Shown: positions 1 through 37,812, counted from the stretch's first letter. The stretch: DNA of 64,000 nucleotides from Lota lota (GCA_026745465.1 JACYXH010000216.1:4713501-4777500); one strand, 5' to 3'. Made by a program: numbers and translations. The notes: generated from the sequence alone by a model not told the origin.

Positions 1-20
1 CCCCCATCTCCATGTTGTAG

Positions 21-8428
<8,408 letters not shown>

Positions 8429-9099
8429 CGTTGGCGCCCCAAACTAGTGACACTAGTGTGTTGTTGTTTTGGTTTGTTTTGGTTTTAAAGAGGAGAAGAA
8501 AGGGGGATGGGGGTTTAAAAGTGGTGGGGGGTGGGGGCTTCTGGTTCTGGTTCATTGAGCTAGCTGGTGTTGTCGATTAGGGTTGAAACCTGGGGCGGCT
8601 GGATCACCAACATCATTATTAATATTATGTTTTTGATCAGCGTTTTCAGCTGGGCCCACTGTTTTCTCTTGCAGGGCTTTTATTTTGGCGATGCCAACCA
8701 AAAAAGAAATAATGTTTTTTTCCGCGTGCCAGTCACTACACTGAGCTATACCAGCACTTCTAGCCATAGTCCAAGCTTTCCCAAGAGCTTCCGGTTGCTT
8801 CTGAGAAAAAGGGCTTTTTGTAGAGAGCGGGAAGCAAAAGCCTTTATACTATATTTAACAGACCTGTTCTTCCACGGAAAGCTCCTTTTCTAAAACACAG
8901 TAAATCTATCCAGCAGTTTATTTTTTTTGTGATACTTCATAACCCTGGGAAAGCAGTGAGGTGGTCAAGTGCACTTATGTAGAACGAGGAATAGCAACTT
9001 CTCAGACCAACTTTTTACCCCCCGGACCGAAGGCTTGGTCACTTGGGGACAACCCAAGACTGGTACAACAGAGTCCATGGTCTTTTGAGACCAGTAATC

Positions 9100-9600
9100 C
9101 CAGGCAAAGCTTGGCACCTAGCAATAGACATAGAGAGAGTCTTGGTAGTTAATCGTTTGACAGAGACAGATAAACATATTACCGGCCGTAAGATAAAGAG
9201 AGCGAGACATGTACCTACAATGAGACCGCAAGAGAGATGGACACATGTACCTACCTGCCATAAGACCGAGAGAGGGAAACCTGTACCTACCATTAGACAG
9301 AGAGGGACCTAGTATCTGCCATCAGACAGAGCGTGAGAGAGAGACATGTACCTACCTACCATTAGACTGAGAGGGAGAGATAGACCTTGTACCTGTGATT
9401 AGACAGAGAGGGAGAGACACCTAGTACCTGTTATTAGGCAGAGGGAGAGAGAAATAGAGAGAGACCTGGAAACTACCATTAGACAGATGGGGGAGAGAGA
9501 CCTGGTACCTGCTATTAGACCAAGGGAGAGAGAAAGGGACCTAGTAGTTACCATTAGACAGAAGGGGAGAGAGACCTGGTAGCTACCATTAGAGGAACAT
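9100..9600. repeat. Degenerate minisatellite, purine-rich units of about 40-50 bp
   Basis: About ten copies of a unit built on ACCTGGTACCTACCATTAG followed by a GA-rich stretch. Copies differ by substitutions and by the length of the purine stretch. It lies in the presumed sin3a 3'UTR. Confidence 0.8.
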
Positions 9601-9958
9601 GTTATTTTGGTTCTAGCAGCATTGAAGTTATTGCGTCCGCGTCCCAAACAGTATTGTGGGGTTAAGAGTAGGATGTGCACTGTTGCATTTTATGTAAATG
9701 AATGCAAATAATAAATAAACAAGAGTAAAACAAGAGGGTTATATATTAGCCCGTGCAACACTGTTTGGCGACCTCAGACTGTAAAATCATAAAGCTCATG
9801 AATGTCAGATACTGACATGTATTCCAGTGTATGCGTTGTGTGTGAGTGTATATATATTAGTTATATTAACACCAATGATCCTGGCCGCCCCAGTACTCAA
9901 ACTTCCATTTGTTTTTAAATCACTAGCATAAGGTCCTTCACCAATACACCAGCTCGCT

Positions 9959-10119
<161 letters not shown>

Positions 10120-11166
10120 CTCCTTCCGGCAGACCGACTGCAATGTAAATAATTTGTATATATTCTCAGACTTTTTATGACAGATTTGTGTTGTTGTGCT
10201 AGTAATACTTTCCATGCTTATTGCTGATGTTACTGGTAAATGGCAAAAGTAGTATGTATAAGAAGACTGACATACAAGACCGTTTATTACAGTTTTTACC
10301 AAAGGGAGTTTATTACAAAAGATATGATCCCGCGCCCCCCCTCGACACACACACAAAGTGTGTAATTTTTGTTATTTTTAATTTCTCTAGTTACACTTTT
10401 TTAAGTAGAATTGTATCCAGGTCTTATATATGGAATAACTGTTGATAAATATATATATTATATTTTCCTCTGCTTATAATTTTCTTTCCCCATCATGTGT
10501 TTGTTTTGTTTTCTCGGATTGTGACGAGGACTGGTTTGATTATATTCACTGCCCCTGTGACACTGTGACACTGTCCCTTGGCTACAGGAAGTGGCTCAAC
10601 CAAGGGTTCAGTTAACAGGAAGTTCCTCCACTGCTCCCCTCCCCCCGAATAGACTCCTTTATGCAGAGAACACAAATCAAACACCTCATCTCCATATTTT
10701 TGATAATAGAAAATGTCACAAAGCATGTCTTTTCGCCTGTTTATTGAGACATTATTTAAAGTAATAATAAAACTATTTGTAGCCTACACAGTTTATTTTG
10801 TATTTTTATTGTATTTTTTTGTAGTTCCTTGAGTTTTGTTTCTTGTTGCCTGTCTTTTAGACTCCAGCTGTTGGAGTGTGTTGTCTTGTGTATAATAATT
10901 GAGCGATTTTATTCAGTCCATGCAATGCACATGGTTTTGTCTTTGTGTATGGTGCAGTCACAACTTTTCACGTTGTATATAATAAACAGACTTTTTACAT
11001 GATGCTACAGGGAGGCTCAATACTGTTCATTTTGCATGTGTTATACAGCTTTGACATGTGGGAACTGTCCACTAACTAACCGATGTATAGTTATAACTTG
11101 CAGATCCTTTGTTCATTTTTTTTTTAACATTACATTTAGTCATTGAGCAGTGTTATGTAAACCAAC

Positions 11167-12342
11167 TATGGCAAGCCCTTTTAACATTTAATCAGTTGGG
11201 CTGACTAGTAGCGATTTAGTTTTCACTAGTGGAAATGACATTTCGACATGTCAAAATGTTGTTTTGACTAGTTAAATTTTTAATTTAAGATATCTGTAAA
11301 ACTATTTACATGTTACAAATATATTGTAGAATGTAGAAATTACATTTTGACTAGTTGAAACTGATTTACAGATATCTTTAATTTAATTATAGATATCAGT
11401 AATTCCTTTTTCACTAGTAACAATAATGATAACAGATATCTACAATTGAATTTCCACATGTTGAAAAAGGATTGAAACTAGTGGAAATGTAATTACCCAT
11501 TTCAGATATCAACAATTGCATTTCCGATATGTACGACATATCAACAAACCATTTCGGATATGTGGGCGTCATATTATTAAAATACCACAAAGCCATTGGT
11601 CTACGTTTAACTACCATATTCGTTTTGGATATGTCGCCCTAATTACCATGTTAGTTTCGAATATGAATGTACGTCATTGAAGATATCTACAATTACATTT
11701 TGACTAGTCGAAATTCCTTTTTTGATATCTAAAATTCCATTGTGACTAGTTATAAAAGGAATTGTAGATATCTCAAATATAATTGTTACTAGTACGAATA
11801 TAGTTTTCACTAGTTACAATTGTATTTCAGATATCGGAAATGCAATTAATGATATCTGTAATGTAAGAACAATTGTAGATATCTACAATTGACATTTCCA
11901 CTAGGGAGAATTTAATTGTTGATATCAAGAATTAACATTTTGACTAGTGAGGATTGAGTTGTAGATATCATTAATTAGAATTGCAACTAGTCAAAATTAC
12001 ATTATGGCTATGTCGACTTGGAATTATAACAAGTCAAAATTGAATTATAGATATCTACAATTGCTATTACCGCTACTGATTAAATGTCAAAACATTTCCA
12101 CTTGTAAGAATTGAATTGTAGATATCTACAATTGACATTTACACTAGTGAGAATTGAGTTGTTGATATCAAGAATTAACATTTTGACTAGTGAGAATTGA
12201 GTTGTAGATATTAATTAGACTTTCAACTAGTCAAAATTACATTATGGACGTTGACTTAGAATTATAACAAGTCAAAGTTGAATTATAGATATCTACAACT
12301 GCTATTCCCGCTACTGATTAAATGTCAAAAGGGCTTGCCATA
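11167..12342. mobile_element. Foldback-type non-autonomous DNA element with 30-bp terminal inverted repeats
   Basis: The left terminus 11167-11196 (TATGGCAAGCCCTTTT...) and the right terminus 12313-12342 are inverted copies matching at 29 of 30 positions. The same 8-mer AAACCAAC lies immediately outside at 11159-11166 and again at 12342-12349, consistent with a target-site duplication of 7-9 bp depending on where the ends are drawn. The interior has no usable open frame. It carries about 15 ACTAGT and 17 GATATC hexamers, mostly alternating, set in short AATT/ACAATTG/CATTTC spacers; only 11541-11680 is less repetitive. The right arm is an internal duplication with a period of about 240 bp. It sits in intergenic DNA beyond sin3a. 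I cannot name the superfamily: an 8-bp duplication would suggest hAT, 9 bp Mutator-like. Confidence 0.85.
11870..12330. repeat. Tandem duplication of about 240 bp inside the foldback element
   Basis: Sequence around 11870-12092 recurs at about 12112-12330 with roughly 90% identity and a constant offset near 238 bases. The duplicated block includes a second, internal copy of part of the right terminus (12072-12092), so one end of the element has been re-copied inward. Confidence 0.8.
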
Positions 12343-15300
12343 AACCAACCTTTAAAAAAACTACTGGACAGAGGGCAGACTAGCCATAGGAATCAGTAGT
12401 ACCAACAGTTCTGTTAGTGTTGATATATTCTTTATATATTCCCTTAGTGTCCAGAAGAGGGAGTAGTCGGTTAACCATTGAAAATCAGGTAGGCTATAGG
12501 TATACTCGTGCTAAAAATGCGCCACAAACAAAGTAAGGCAAGTGGAAAGCTGCGGAAAAGGTAATATTTTAGTTATATTTTATCATATGTGAAGTACAAT
12601 GTAATTAAGACAAACGTAGGCATATAACTGCAAATGTAGCCTACATTGTATCCATTACTTTTGACTCCGATGGTCAACATCGGTATCAATTTTGTAGCTA
12701 GCGTTACTCGACATTTTTTCTTTGACATTTTCTTGCTAATTGTCTTGCCTCCTGAACCTCCGTTACATTTCGCAACGAAACTTAACAGGAACACAATCAT
12801 TCCTGCAATTCACCAACGACATGGATTAATACAGCAGGCCCCTTGGTGTCGCTAAAAAGACGGGTTTCAACCTTGGTGTCCCAATGCCAATATAGCAGGT
12901 CAGTACAACTAGCTAACAGTTAGTCAATAATGGCAAAATGATCACGATATTTGGCATTGTTGCCTGATGTTGACAGGTTTAGCTATAAACTAAATCTCGT
13001 CCGCGAAATTCTAATAATACAGGGCCATATATAGCCGACTCAATTTCCTTTAGTAAAACATTTCATATCGCTGTAACTTTATGTCGGGCTATATCAGAGT
13101 AGGACTATTATATAATGATACATAGGTTTCTGGGATATAAAAAGGGTACAGCCCATAATAGGCCTATTTACATTTCTACTGTTAAAGTGTTTTTTCAGAA
13201 CATGGAAACATTTAAATGGTTTATTCGTTATGCATGCACTGGTAAGGTTTCATGTGAAAAAGGCCAGATTGTATATTAAAAAAAAGAACCTCATGATGTG
13301 AGATTTAATTGGCCCTGAACTCTGGAGGTTAGCCCTGGGGCCCCTCTGACGGATGTGAATAGACAGGCTGACTCTCTAAACCCTCAATGGGTGGTCTGTG
13401 GCCTTCAAACCTTCAATGAGGCCAGACAGGTGAGAGACTGAACCGCAATATCCCTCACCCGCCCTCTTGGAACCCCTGTCCAGGCTCCATCTCCAACTTA
13501 GCGTTTAAGTCCTCGGCCAGGAGCCCAATCGACACGTGAAGACAACGCGGCCCCTGCTGCCGGTGGTAATGAGGTCCCGTGCAAAATAACAAGTGGCAAG
13601 GAAGCGGGGAGGTGGGTCAAGTTTAGGTACCTTCTTTTCCCAAAGCTCTTCTGCGTGATTGCTCTTGGCACACGGCCCCTTACTTTTCAACGTCTCTCAG
13701 ATGGAAGTGCCTCTTGCTTAACTCTGAAAAGCGGCGCCTTCTGGCACAGAACACATTGGCACTCACAGACGTAAACAACACAGAGCCATTATCTCACAAA
13801 GGTGCCAACCGCGTACAATTCTGCTCTGTTTTGTTGTAATATGATTGAAAAGCATGCCTCTTCGAAGTCCCAATGCCCATCAGCCAAAATGTCTCCTTTT
13901 GTGAAAAGTTTACATAGCTGTTGCCAAGTTGGCTGGCAGACCGGATGTAGCCTACCAACCGACATCTAATTACGCCACGAGTGATGTCAGAGCAGTGCCT
14001 GGTAGAAGGTCCAAGCTTACCACAAACTCTTCTTTAACCAAAGCACTGTAATAATCCATAATAATCAGATCATTTGAAATAACTTGAGTCTCCAACTTAG
14101 TGGGCCGTGGTTACCAAGAGGGGTTTAATCTGGAAACCTAACGAGAGGGTGTTGTGCAGTTCTTTTGTTTTCCTTCTTATCACGGTGGAGGATCATCTCC
14201 TCCACCGTGGATCAGGATCAGTGGTTGTACTGATTTGTCTTGATGAAGGGACCCCCAGGGGACTCCCTGCTCATTTGTTCCACCGTAAAAGGATTAGCAG
14301 AGTCTGGCGCTCTTATGTAACCACCGCTGAGCCTCCTGTATTACACACTTAAATAAACATTAAAAACTGCAAAAAAGAAGATTTGAAACCCTTGTCTCCT
14401 CCCAACCGGCCATATTTAATAACCTTGTATCTGTTTGTCTTGAATACAGAGAATAGTTTTGTAAGCGCCAGTGCTTTTACGGGTCAAACTTGACAACATA
14501 GACATTTTGATGTTATCATATACATACCCAATCTTGATATGGTCAAGGACAACACTAACCCCTGGTGAAGCACTTGTCATTTCCACATGCTGTTTCTGAT
14601 TGGCTGAAGTGATGCCAGAGGAGGTCATGACATACAGGAAGTGACTTGGCAGTTTTGTCACTTGGAAGTGACAAATTCGGCCTCACTGGACATCTGCTAG
14701 ATGTTTAAGATAATAAATAAGGTACCTTAAAAAGTGTGTTATAAATCGATTGATTATTCATTTAAATTACCAAATCTTGTGGTGTGGTTGCAACTTTATA
14801 ATATAAAGTGGGCATCTCAAAGATGTTCATGTAAATAAATGTTTGATAAGTCACTATCGCCAAAAGAGGTAACACACTAGTGATTGAGCCTATGACCCAC
14901 TGATGAAAGCCCTTGCATTTGCAGTGTTATGAATTTTCAGAACTGGGTGTCGGGGGCGACACCATTGGGTTCTATGGGAACAATTCCCGCTTACCGCCAA
15001 AGGTGTCGCCAAAGAGAACAAATCCAAAATCTTTGAGGTTGCCACTTAAAGTCTCTATTTCATCACAATAAACATTGTCATGTTGGAAGCTCTACACCAG
15101 CCAATCCCCAGTTCTCGTCCCGTAGTAAAACCAGCCAAGCTCAAGTGTTTGGACAACTCTCCGCGCCACAGAGGAGCGAAAGTGCTGAAAAGAGTGTAGC
15201 AAGAGAGAAAGAAAAGCCTCCGTCTTTCTTCTCTTTACCAAATGGCTGTTGTCCTCAAAGCGTTGTTCTCACAGAGGGCCCACTGTTCAGGGGCTGACCT

Positions 15301-17430
15301 GCCCAGTCGATGTAGCAAGGCAGTCCTAGAGAGAGGGGGGGAGGGGCCCTTGTGGTCTCTCAGCACCCCAATAGAACAATCCTGTGATTCAGCTGCATGT
15401 CCGCTTCATCTGAACAGTGGCTCGTCATTAAATTAACATCCCCATGCTTCCCCCAGAGAAAAGCGGTGCACTAAGGGGTGGGGGAACTGGCGGTTGTGAG
15501 GCAGGGTGGTGGGGTTGGGGGGTGGGGTACCGGGTCAGAAAGCACAGGCCCGGAGCGCCGGCCCTGGCATGGGAGAATGGGAAACGGCCGTCTGGTTTTG
15601 CTGCGCCGGCGTGAGGGCGAGCGCTGAAAGGACTTCCTTTTTACTCCCTGGCAGCCGTGGAGGACAGAGACGGATTCTCCTGCTTTGTTCTCCGGCTTTC
15701 GTGCCGCTGGCGCAACGCGGCATCCATGGTCACCGGAGCTCTGTCGGGACTTCATGCCAACTTGGGTGTTGTTGACCGTTAAAGGCAACAGATTATACAG
15801 TCTAGCGAGAGACATTAACCGCACACCTGCTCACCGGATACCTCCTGAATAACTCCAGTAATAATAGCCTTCCATTAGGGAGAAATATATGGTGCTAGTG
15901 CATGAGTAAACAGAGTCATCCAGGGTTAACCTCACTCCCTCTTGACGACTTGACAACAAACCGGTATTCATACTCCATAGTCCAGTGACTCTAGAATTAG
16001 CTTGTTTAGAAGTGATCACCCACAGTTGCCACACTGTACCGACTTTCCTGAAGTTGACTGACTTCATATGAGAAAGCGCTCCTTTGATCTGAAGACTAAT
16101 TTCATAACATGACTCATATGTCCTCTTGTCTACATCTGGTGTAATTGCATTAACTTTATTTATTGTATTTCTATTAACGGCAAATATATGCAAAATATTT
16201 AGAGCTTTGCTGCTTCATATGTTCTAGAAATGTTTACACGGACTACATGATTTTTTTTTTGTGCCAGTGGTCTTAATGATGAAATTAACAAGTAAAATAA
16301 GATGGAGGTAAAATATTGTCTGTTAAACACTTTATGTAAAACCAACCATGCACACAGAAGTCTGAATTCTTCAATGTCTGCTCTTACATGCGACCACCTT
16401 GTTCTGAGTTACCGGGCCCCTATTGACCACTGGGCATGGCATCAGCTTGTAAAGGCCAACCAAGCAAAAGAGGTCAGCCAAGGCACTGCCAGGCTGCTGG
16501 GACTGTTGTGGCATCTTGTTTTTTTAATACTGAACTGAAGACGAACCTGTAGAGTGTAGACATCCTACAGATCTAGAGCATAATGCCTCATACTCTCTTT
16601 CTGCTCCTTAATGACATGTATTTGAAATCTCTGCTGCAAGACTTTGGATGAACTGCTTCTAAATTACTTAATAGTCATTTTCAAATAAATACTTTTCATT
16701 GTCGCAATTCAAATCTTCTTCTGCAGTATTTTACTGCACATGAATCTGGTGTCCTATTTCCAGTCTCACCGTGCTTATCTGGGTTTAATCGCGTTGCCTT
16801 AGCGATGGATCAGAATCTCAGACGGTCTCTGTGGGAATGGCGTCCATCCCGACACACTGGTGGGAGAGGCGTGAACGCTGCAGCGTGGCCGCAGAAGCTA
16901 AGGCTTTGGAGGGATTTTCTAAAATGAAAAAAGTATTTATAGCAAGGGGGTATTATAACATGTGTATACTGCAAAAATCTGAACAATTTAAAATAAAATA
17001 CGAATAAATAAATATAAGAAATAGAAATGTTATTCGATTGTACAAATAAATGTTATTAGTGGCAGTAATTTAAAAGGGACATTTTCACTTTAAACACTTT
17101 TTGATTGAATCGTTTATCATTGTTATTCTACCTAAAATGTACACAAGCCATGGTAACAATGGCAAAAAATAGCAAATACAAATCTGTTAGTTCCTTAACC
17201 TTAGAGGAGCACCATGTATTGACCTTTATGAAAACAGTTTACCTTCAGGATCAACTGTTAAGGTTAGAAACAATAACATGTTGTGTGATTACTGAAATAT
17301 AGTCAAATTACCTCTCAAATTCTATTCCAACAGGTTTAGAAGATCATGTTTTATGTGTATGCATAATCGGCCTATCTTTTCTTTCTGAAAGAAGAAGAAT
17401 GACAAGAATAATTTAAAATGCTGTTGTCCC
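12343..17430. other. Intergenic interval between sin3a and crabp1; no gene recognised
   Basis: Open frames here are short, have no recognisable domain and lack splice-supported partners. Visible details: an 11-bp GC-rich hairpin at 14181-14209, a GC-rich patch at about 15480-15730, and AT-rich sequence at 16920-17060. The region lies downstream of both flanking genes, which converge on it. Confidence 0.6.
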
Positions 17431-17436
17431 GTTTCT

Positions 17437-17453
17437 TTTATTACATTTTTATT
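17437..17453 (-). terminator. crabp1: Candidate crabp1 poly(A) signals
   Basis: Two AATAAA hexamers on the minus strand, at 17453-17448 and 17442-17437, lie about 325-340 bases past the crabp1 stop. That predicts a short 3'UTR. Confidence 0.5.
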
Positions 17454-17775
17454 CTTGTTTTTCATTTAATTGTGATTGCCTTAGAGAGCCTATTCTAACA
17501 CATGAACAACAGAGCTTGCACTTATGAACGTTAAGCATTCAGAGAGTAAGTTACTGTCAACCACACCACAAAAAAGAGTTGCTATTTCATACACAATACA
17601 TACACGTTGCTTCAGCAGTAACACAACATCACACGACACAAAACGGAATGCATTGTTTTTTTGTTTTTTGATTGTTTTGACATGACATGTTAAACCGGTG
17701 CAAACTGGTTTCACTGGCAGTATTTTCGGCTTGTCGTGTTTCCCTTGTTCAGCTGGCACGTTGCGATTCCGCTCT

Positions 17776-30130
<12,355 letters not shown>

Positions 30131-30184
30131 GTCTGCCGAGGAGGTCCGTGCACGCTGCTGCTCGTACGGAGGAGAATAACCTGT

Positions 30185-30565
30185 TTCACTCTCTGCAATA
30201 CCTCCTCTCTCCCTCACTCACCCTCATCCTCTCTCACCCTCCCGCCCCCTCTCTCACTCTTTCTCTCTCTCTCTCTCCCTCCCACTCACCCCCTTCTCTC
30301 CCTTTTTCTTCCCCCCACTCTCTTTCTCTCGCCCCCATCTCTTAACGACCCCCATCTCTCTCGTCCCTCTCTCTTTCTCTCTCTGTCTCCCTCTCAGCGA
30401 CCCCCACTCTCTCTCTCTTCCCTTTCCCTTCCCACTTTTTCCTCATCACAATCTTCCTCACACACCGTCCTCTGCCCCCTCCTCCTCCTCTTCGTCCTTT
30501 CTCTTCTCTTCTGTCACACTTCAGCCTCTCTCTATCTCTCTCTCCCTTTCTCTCTCCTTCCTTTC
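30185..30565. repeat. Polypyrimidine/polypurine tract upstream of crabp1
   Basis: Almost continuous C/T sequence on the plus strand (GA-rich on the crabp1 strand), starting about 55 bases before the crabp1 start codon. It occupies the expected 5'UTR and core-promoter position. Confidence 0.8.
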
Positions 30566-33200
30566 AAAAGGACTATTAGAGCAAGTCTCATTTTCGTATG
30601 TTCTGTAGCCTTTTTTAAACTATCTACATGGCCCACAGACTCACCAATGTACACACAAACACACACACACACACACACATAAAAGCCTGGCATGTTCCAC
30701 TAATACATACGGAACAAGATGGACGCGCTGCTGTTGGCTGGATCTCCGTACATTGTGGTTGATGGGACTGGCTGGAATTTATTGATTGATATATCTTATC
30801 AATGAATATCATAACTCTGATATAGAAACACGTTGAGTTAATGCGCGGGCGTAGGACTCAGAAAGTGTGTTATCGACTCGAAACAATTGAAATAATTCAT
30901 CCTGAGGGTTGTATTATATCATTGGATAATTAATGGGAATTGTGTTCCCCAAATTCTGTTCTTTAAAAATTATTTGCAGTGAATACATAAGCAATATTTT
31001 TGTACATGTCATTTTCCACCACTGAGTTTGTGTCATTAAGAAGTCACCTCTGCGTAATATGGTTCAAGAACTCAATTCAGGTTCAACTGGTAGGAATGTA
31101 ATCCTTTTTATTTTCCAATCCAATTAATAGGGAAATCTAAATGTTGGTTTTCTTTTCTGACTGTTTAAATCGTTGCTTGGATATAGATTAGTAATCTGTG
31201 GTTGAGAAATATTGAAATGCAGGATATGCGCTATGATTCTGTTTCATTTCGTACCCTCGTGGGGACATACTGTTGATAGAGCTGATATTGCTGCTGTTGT
31301 ATTTATTCAAGTTTTTAAAATATTGATATAACGTATTATTTTATAATAATTCTGCTGCTTGTATAGTACTCTTTTTGAATGAAGCAAGTTAATACACACA
31401 CAAATGTTTCTGTTCGTACATTGTTGTGCATATCTTTGCACATATTGCTAAATAGGGTACAAATATTTCAGTTGAATTTTTCAGATTAATAACTAAACTA
31501 TGATGTGATTTCCCCCAAAAGATTTTGAAGTTGCGAGAGTGCTGTTTTACAAAAATCTCAGTCAAGATAAAGAAACTTTCTAAAAAAACACTTCACTCAA
31601 CAAATGTTTGAACTTCCCACTTGCATGTTTGTAAAACATTTTTTACAAAAGTATGATCCTCAAATGTCCAGAAACTAAAAACCTTTATTTCATTTTACCA
31701 AAAGATGTACATTCTCCTGGGACTCCATCTTTGACAGCTACTGTAAAAAGTACAAAGCACCAAGAGAAGATCGGCCCAGCCTCGGAGTACCTTGTCAGGC
31801 AGCCTCCAGAGCAGCCTGCCCCTGGCACCTCCAGGCCATCATAGAGGAACACACCCTGACCTATTAATGAAGTTCCCGCAAGGAATGGCCAGATAATGCC
31901 CTGAAGAGCATCACACTAAAAGGTAAAGGCTGTGTTATCTTTGTTTGATTTACTTTTTTGATGAAAAAAATACAATTGAAATACATACGATAGGATGTAT
32001 GTATAATAAATATTTATTATAAATTATACATTATTATTAAATAGAATAATGTAAAGTTTCAACGATGAAGCATTTAATGTCAATAACGTCTTCCCCAACT
32101 GTCTATAATGTTTAAATGTATTTTTGCATCTACATATATCCTACTGTAATTGTGAAATATTTTATGTATATTATTTGGTTGTTTTATTCTTGTTTTAAAG
32201 GTATATTCTACTTTACTGTAATACTGTGACACATAACATGTATCCTATTTTATGAATTGTAAACCAATAAACACTTAAACTATTATTTTCTATCTTGGAT
32301 GTTTTATTCTCTCTCTGTTGTCCGTCTTTTCAATGCGGCTTTCAACGGTGGTTACAAGGCAATGCAATGTCTTTGGTTCATCTTTACTCATGGTCAGATG
32401 AGCTGAGAAGAACAAAGAGCGAGAGACCGAAGGGGTTTGGATAAGTGCCTGTGTCTGCTGTTATAACAAATACAATTACTTTGCTCAATTACGGCTCTTC
32501 TTTTGGGTCTGCTCTGCTTAATGAACATGTTCCAGTAATTTTTATGATTAACAACGATCACTGTGGTAGAAAATGGCAACGCTGCACTTCAGTAATGAAG
32601 GAGCTCGGCAAAGTAGAAACAGTATTTCATTAGGCGTGTACTTCTACACATCAAACACACAACCCACTGCACACAAACACACAATGCCACACACACACAC
32701 CAAACCACACACATCAAACAAGACTATGCACACTAAAAACAGAATACACAAACAAACACAACCTCACAATGCCACACACCCTGAACACTCAATGCTACAC
32801 ACAAAACCACAACACGCCACACACAAACACTGCAACAAACACACTATTTAAAGACAATTTGTAATTAATTGTTTATTCCTACTTTAATATAAGGTATTGT
32901 TTTTTTTGACTTGTTATTCTGATGATGCTATTATACTAATTTGTACAAATGATGTGCTACCTAGAGCAAGGATACAGTCATCACCAGGAAAATAGGAGCA
33001 TCAATGAAAGGCTATAGACATCTATAACATATAGTTAGTGGAATCAGGGAGCAAAGAGGGAGAGAGGAGAGAGGTCAATTTGAAAAGAAAATGCATGAAG
33101 CTGCGGCATAACCCTTATCTAATTGAAATTGGATCAAATAGAACAAACTCGCATTTCTGTCCAATAGGTGGCAGCAATGCAGCATACAGTTGGATGGCAG
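30566..33200. other. Intergenic interval between divergent crabp1 and wdr61
   Basis: Mostly AT-rich. 31653-31924 is less AT-rich and ends in an AG/GTAAAG donor-like site. AATAAA occurs at 32266-32271. 32650-32850 is an imperfect CA-rich array (ACACAC/CAAACA). No protein is recognised; the 63-residue frame at 31653-31844 resembles no family I know. Confidence 0.5.
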
Positions 33201-33204
33201 CTTT

Positions 33205-33340
33205 AATAAACCAATGAAGAGGGGCCGAAGAAGAAATAACGGAAGTGCTAATTTGTTGTCATCATGGCGCCTCCCATGTAAACCATGGCGTAAACTAGCT
33301 GCTGAATTGAATTATACCGTTTACAATAATTTGTCCTAAG
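33205..33340 (+). promoter_or_regulatory. wdr61: wdr61 promoter and noncoding first exon (predicted)
   Basis: CCAAT at 33211, an ETS-like ACGGAAGTG at 33239-33247 and a YY1-like ATCATGGCGCC at 33261-33271 cluster as in TATA-less housekeeping promoters. A donor (CTAAG|GTATGT) follows at 33341. This predicts a 5'UTR exon spliced to the exon that holds the start codon at 33821, probably through the acceptor ending at 33783. Confidence 0.5.
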
Positions 33341-33820
33341 GTATGTAGTAATGTATTATAGACAGTTTTTATGCAAACACGTGTTATATAGACCTCAAAT
33401 TTGGGCTAGGAAGTGGTAGGATACTAGCAGATCAATACGTGGACCACCTTTTGTTGGACTGGTAATGTGAATTATTTGTAAATAGAGATCCAATGTAAAT
33501 AGTCAAAACTATTACCGATAATATATATTGGCGCTCTCTGGTCCTCTGTTCACCTTGGAACATTTACACAAGTCCTCACTAAATGCTGGCTGCTCACTTC
33601 GATCTGACAGAATACCACCAGTCATCCAAACCTGTTTGGTCAAGGAATGCTGTCATGACCGTTGACATGAGTCGTTATTGATTCCGCAGAACCACGAAAT
33701 GTTTCTTCGTGTATTAATAGTACAGAAAGAGAAAATGTGATTATGCCTTGTGCAGCAGAACATCTAACGATTGTGTCTGGTAGGTTGAATTGACTGATTC
33801 GGCAACTCCCAGAGAACACA

Positions 33821-37663
<3,843 letters not shown>

Positions 37664-37812
37664 CCAGGGGAGGGACCAATATAAACTTGACAATGAGAAA
37701 ATGTAAACAAAACGCATGTCTTATTTGGTAAATCCAAATCAACTCAATTATAGGGGGTTGGTGGTTGTTAAGGAAGATTGTAAAGCTATTTTTCACCGGC
37801 CTGCTTTGGTCA

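Noticed and set aside
14181..14209. 11-bp GC-rich hairpin CACGGTGGAGG/CCTCCACCGTG
   Set aside because: Clear inverted repeat, but too short and isolated for any functional claim; noted only inside the intergenic description.
15506..15824. GC-rich open frames on both strands near 15.5-15.8 kb
   Set aside because: No homology, no matching splice partners, and composition alone explains the lack of stops. It could be a regulatory GC patch but nothing supports a gene.
16790..16820. RFX X-box-like GTTGCCTTAGCGATGG
   Set aside because: The second half departs from the RGYAAC consensus and there is no ciliary gene or promoter nearby.
31050..31100. Retinoic-acid response element upstream of crabp1 (GGTTCA twice)
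   Set aside because: The two half-sites are 13 bases apart, not the DR1, DR2 or DR5 spacing; isolated half-sites are expected by chance.
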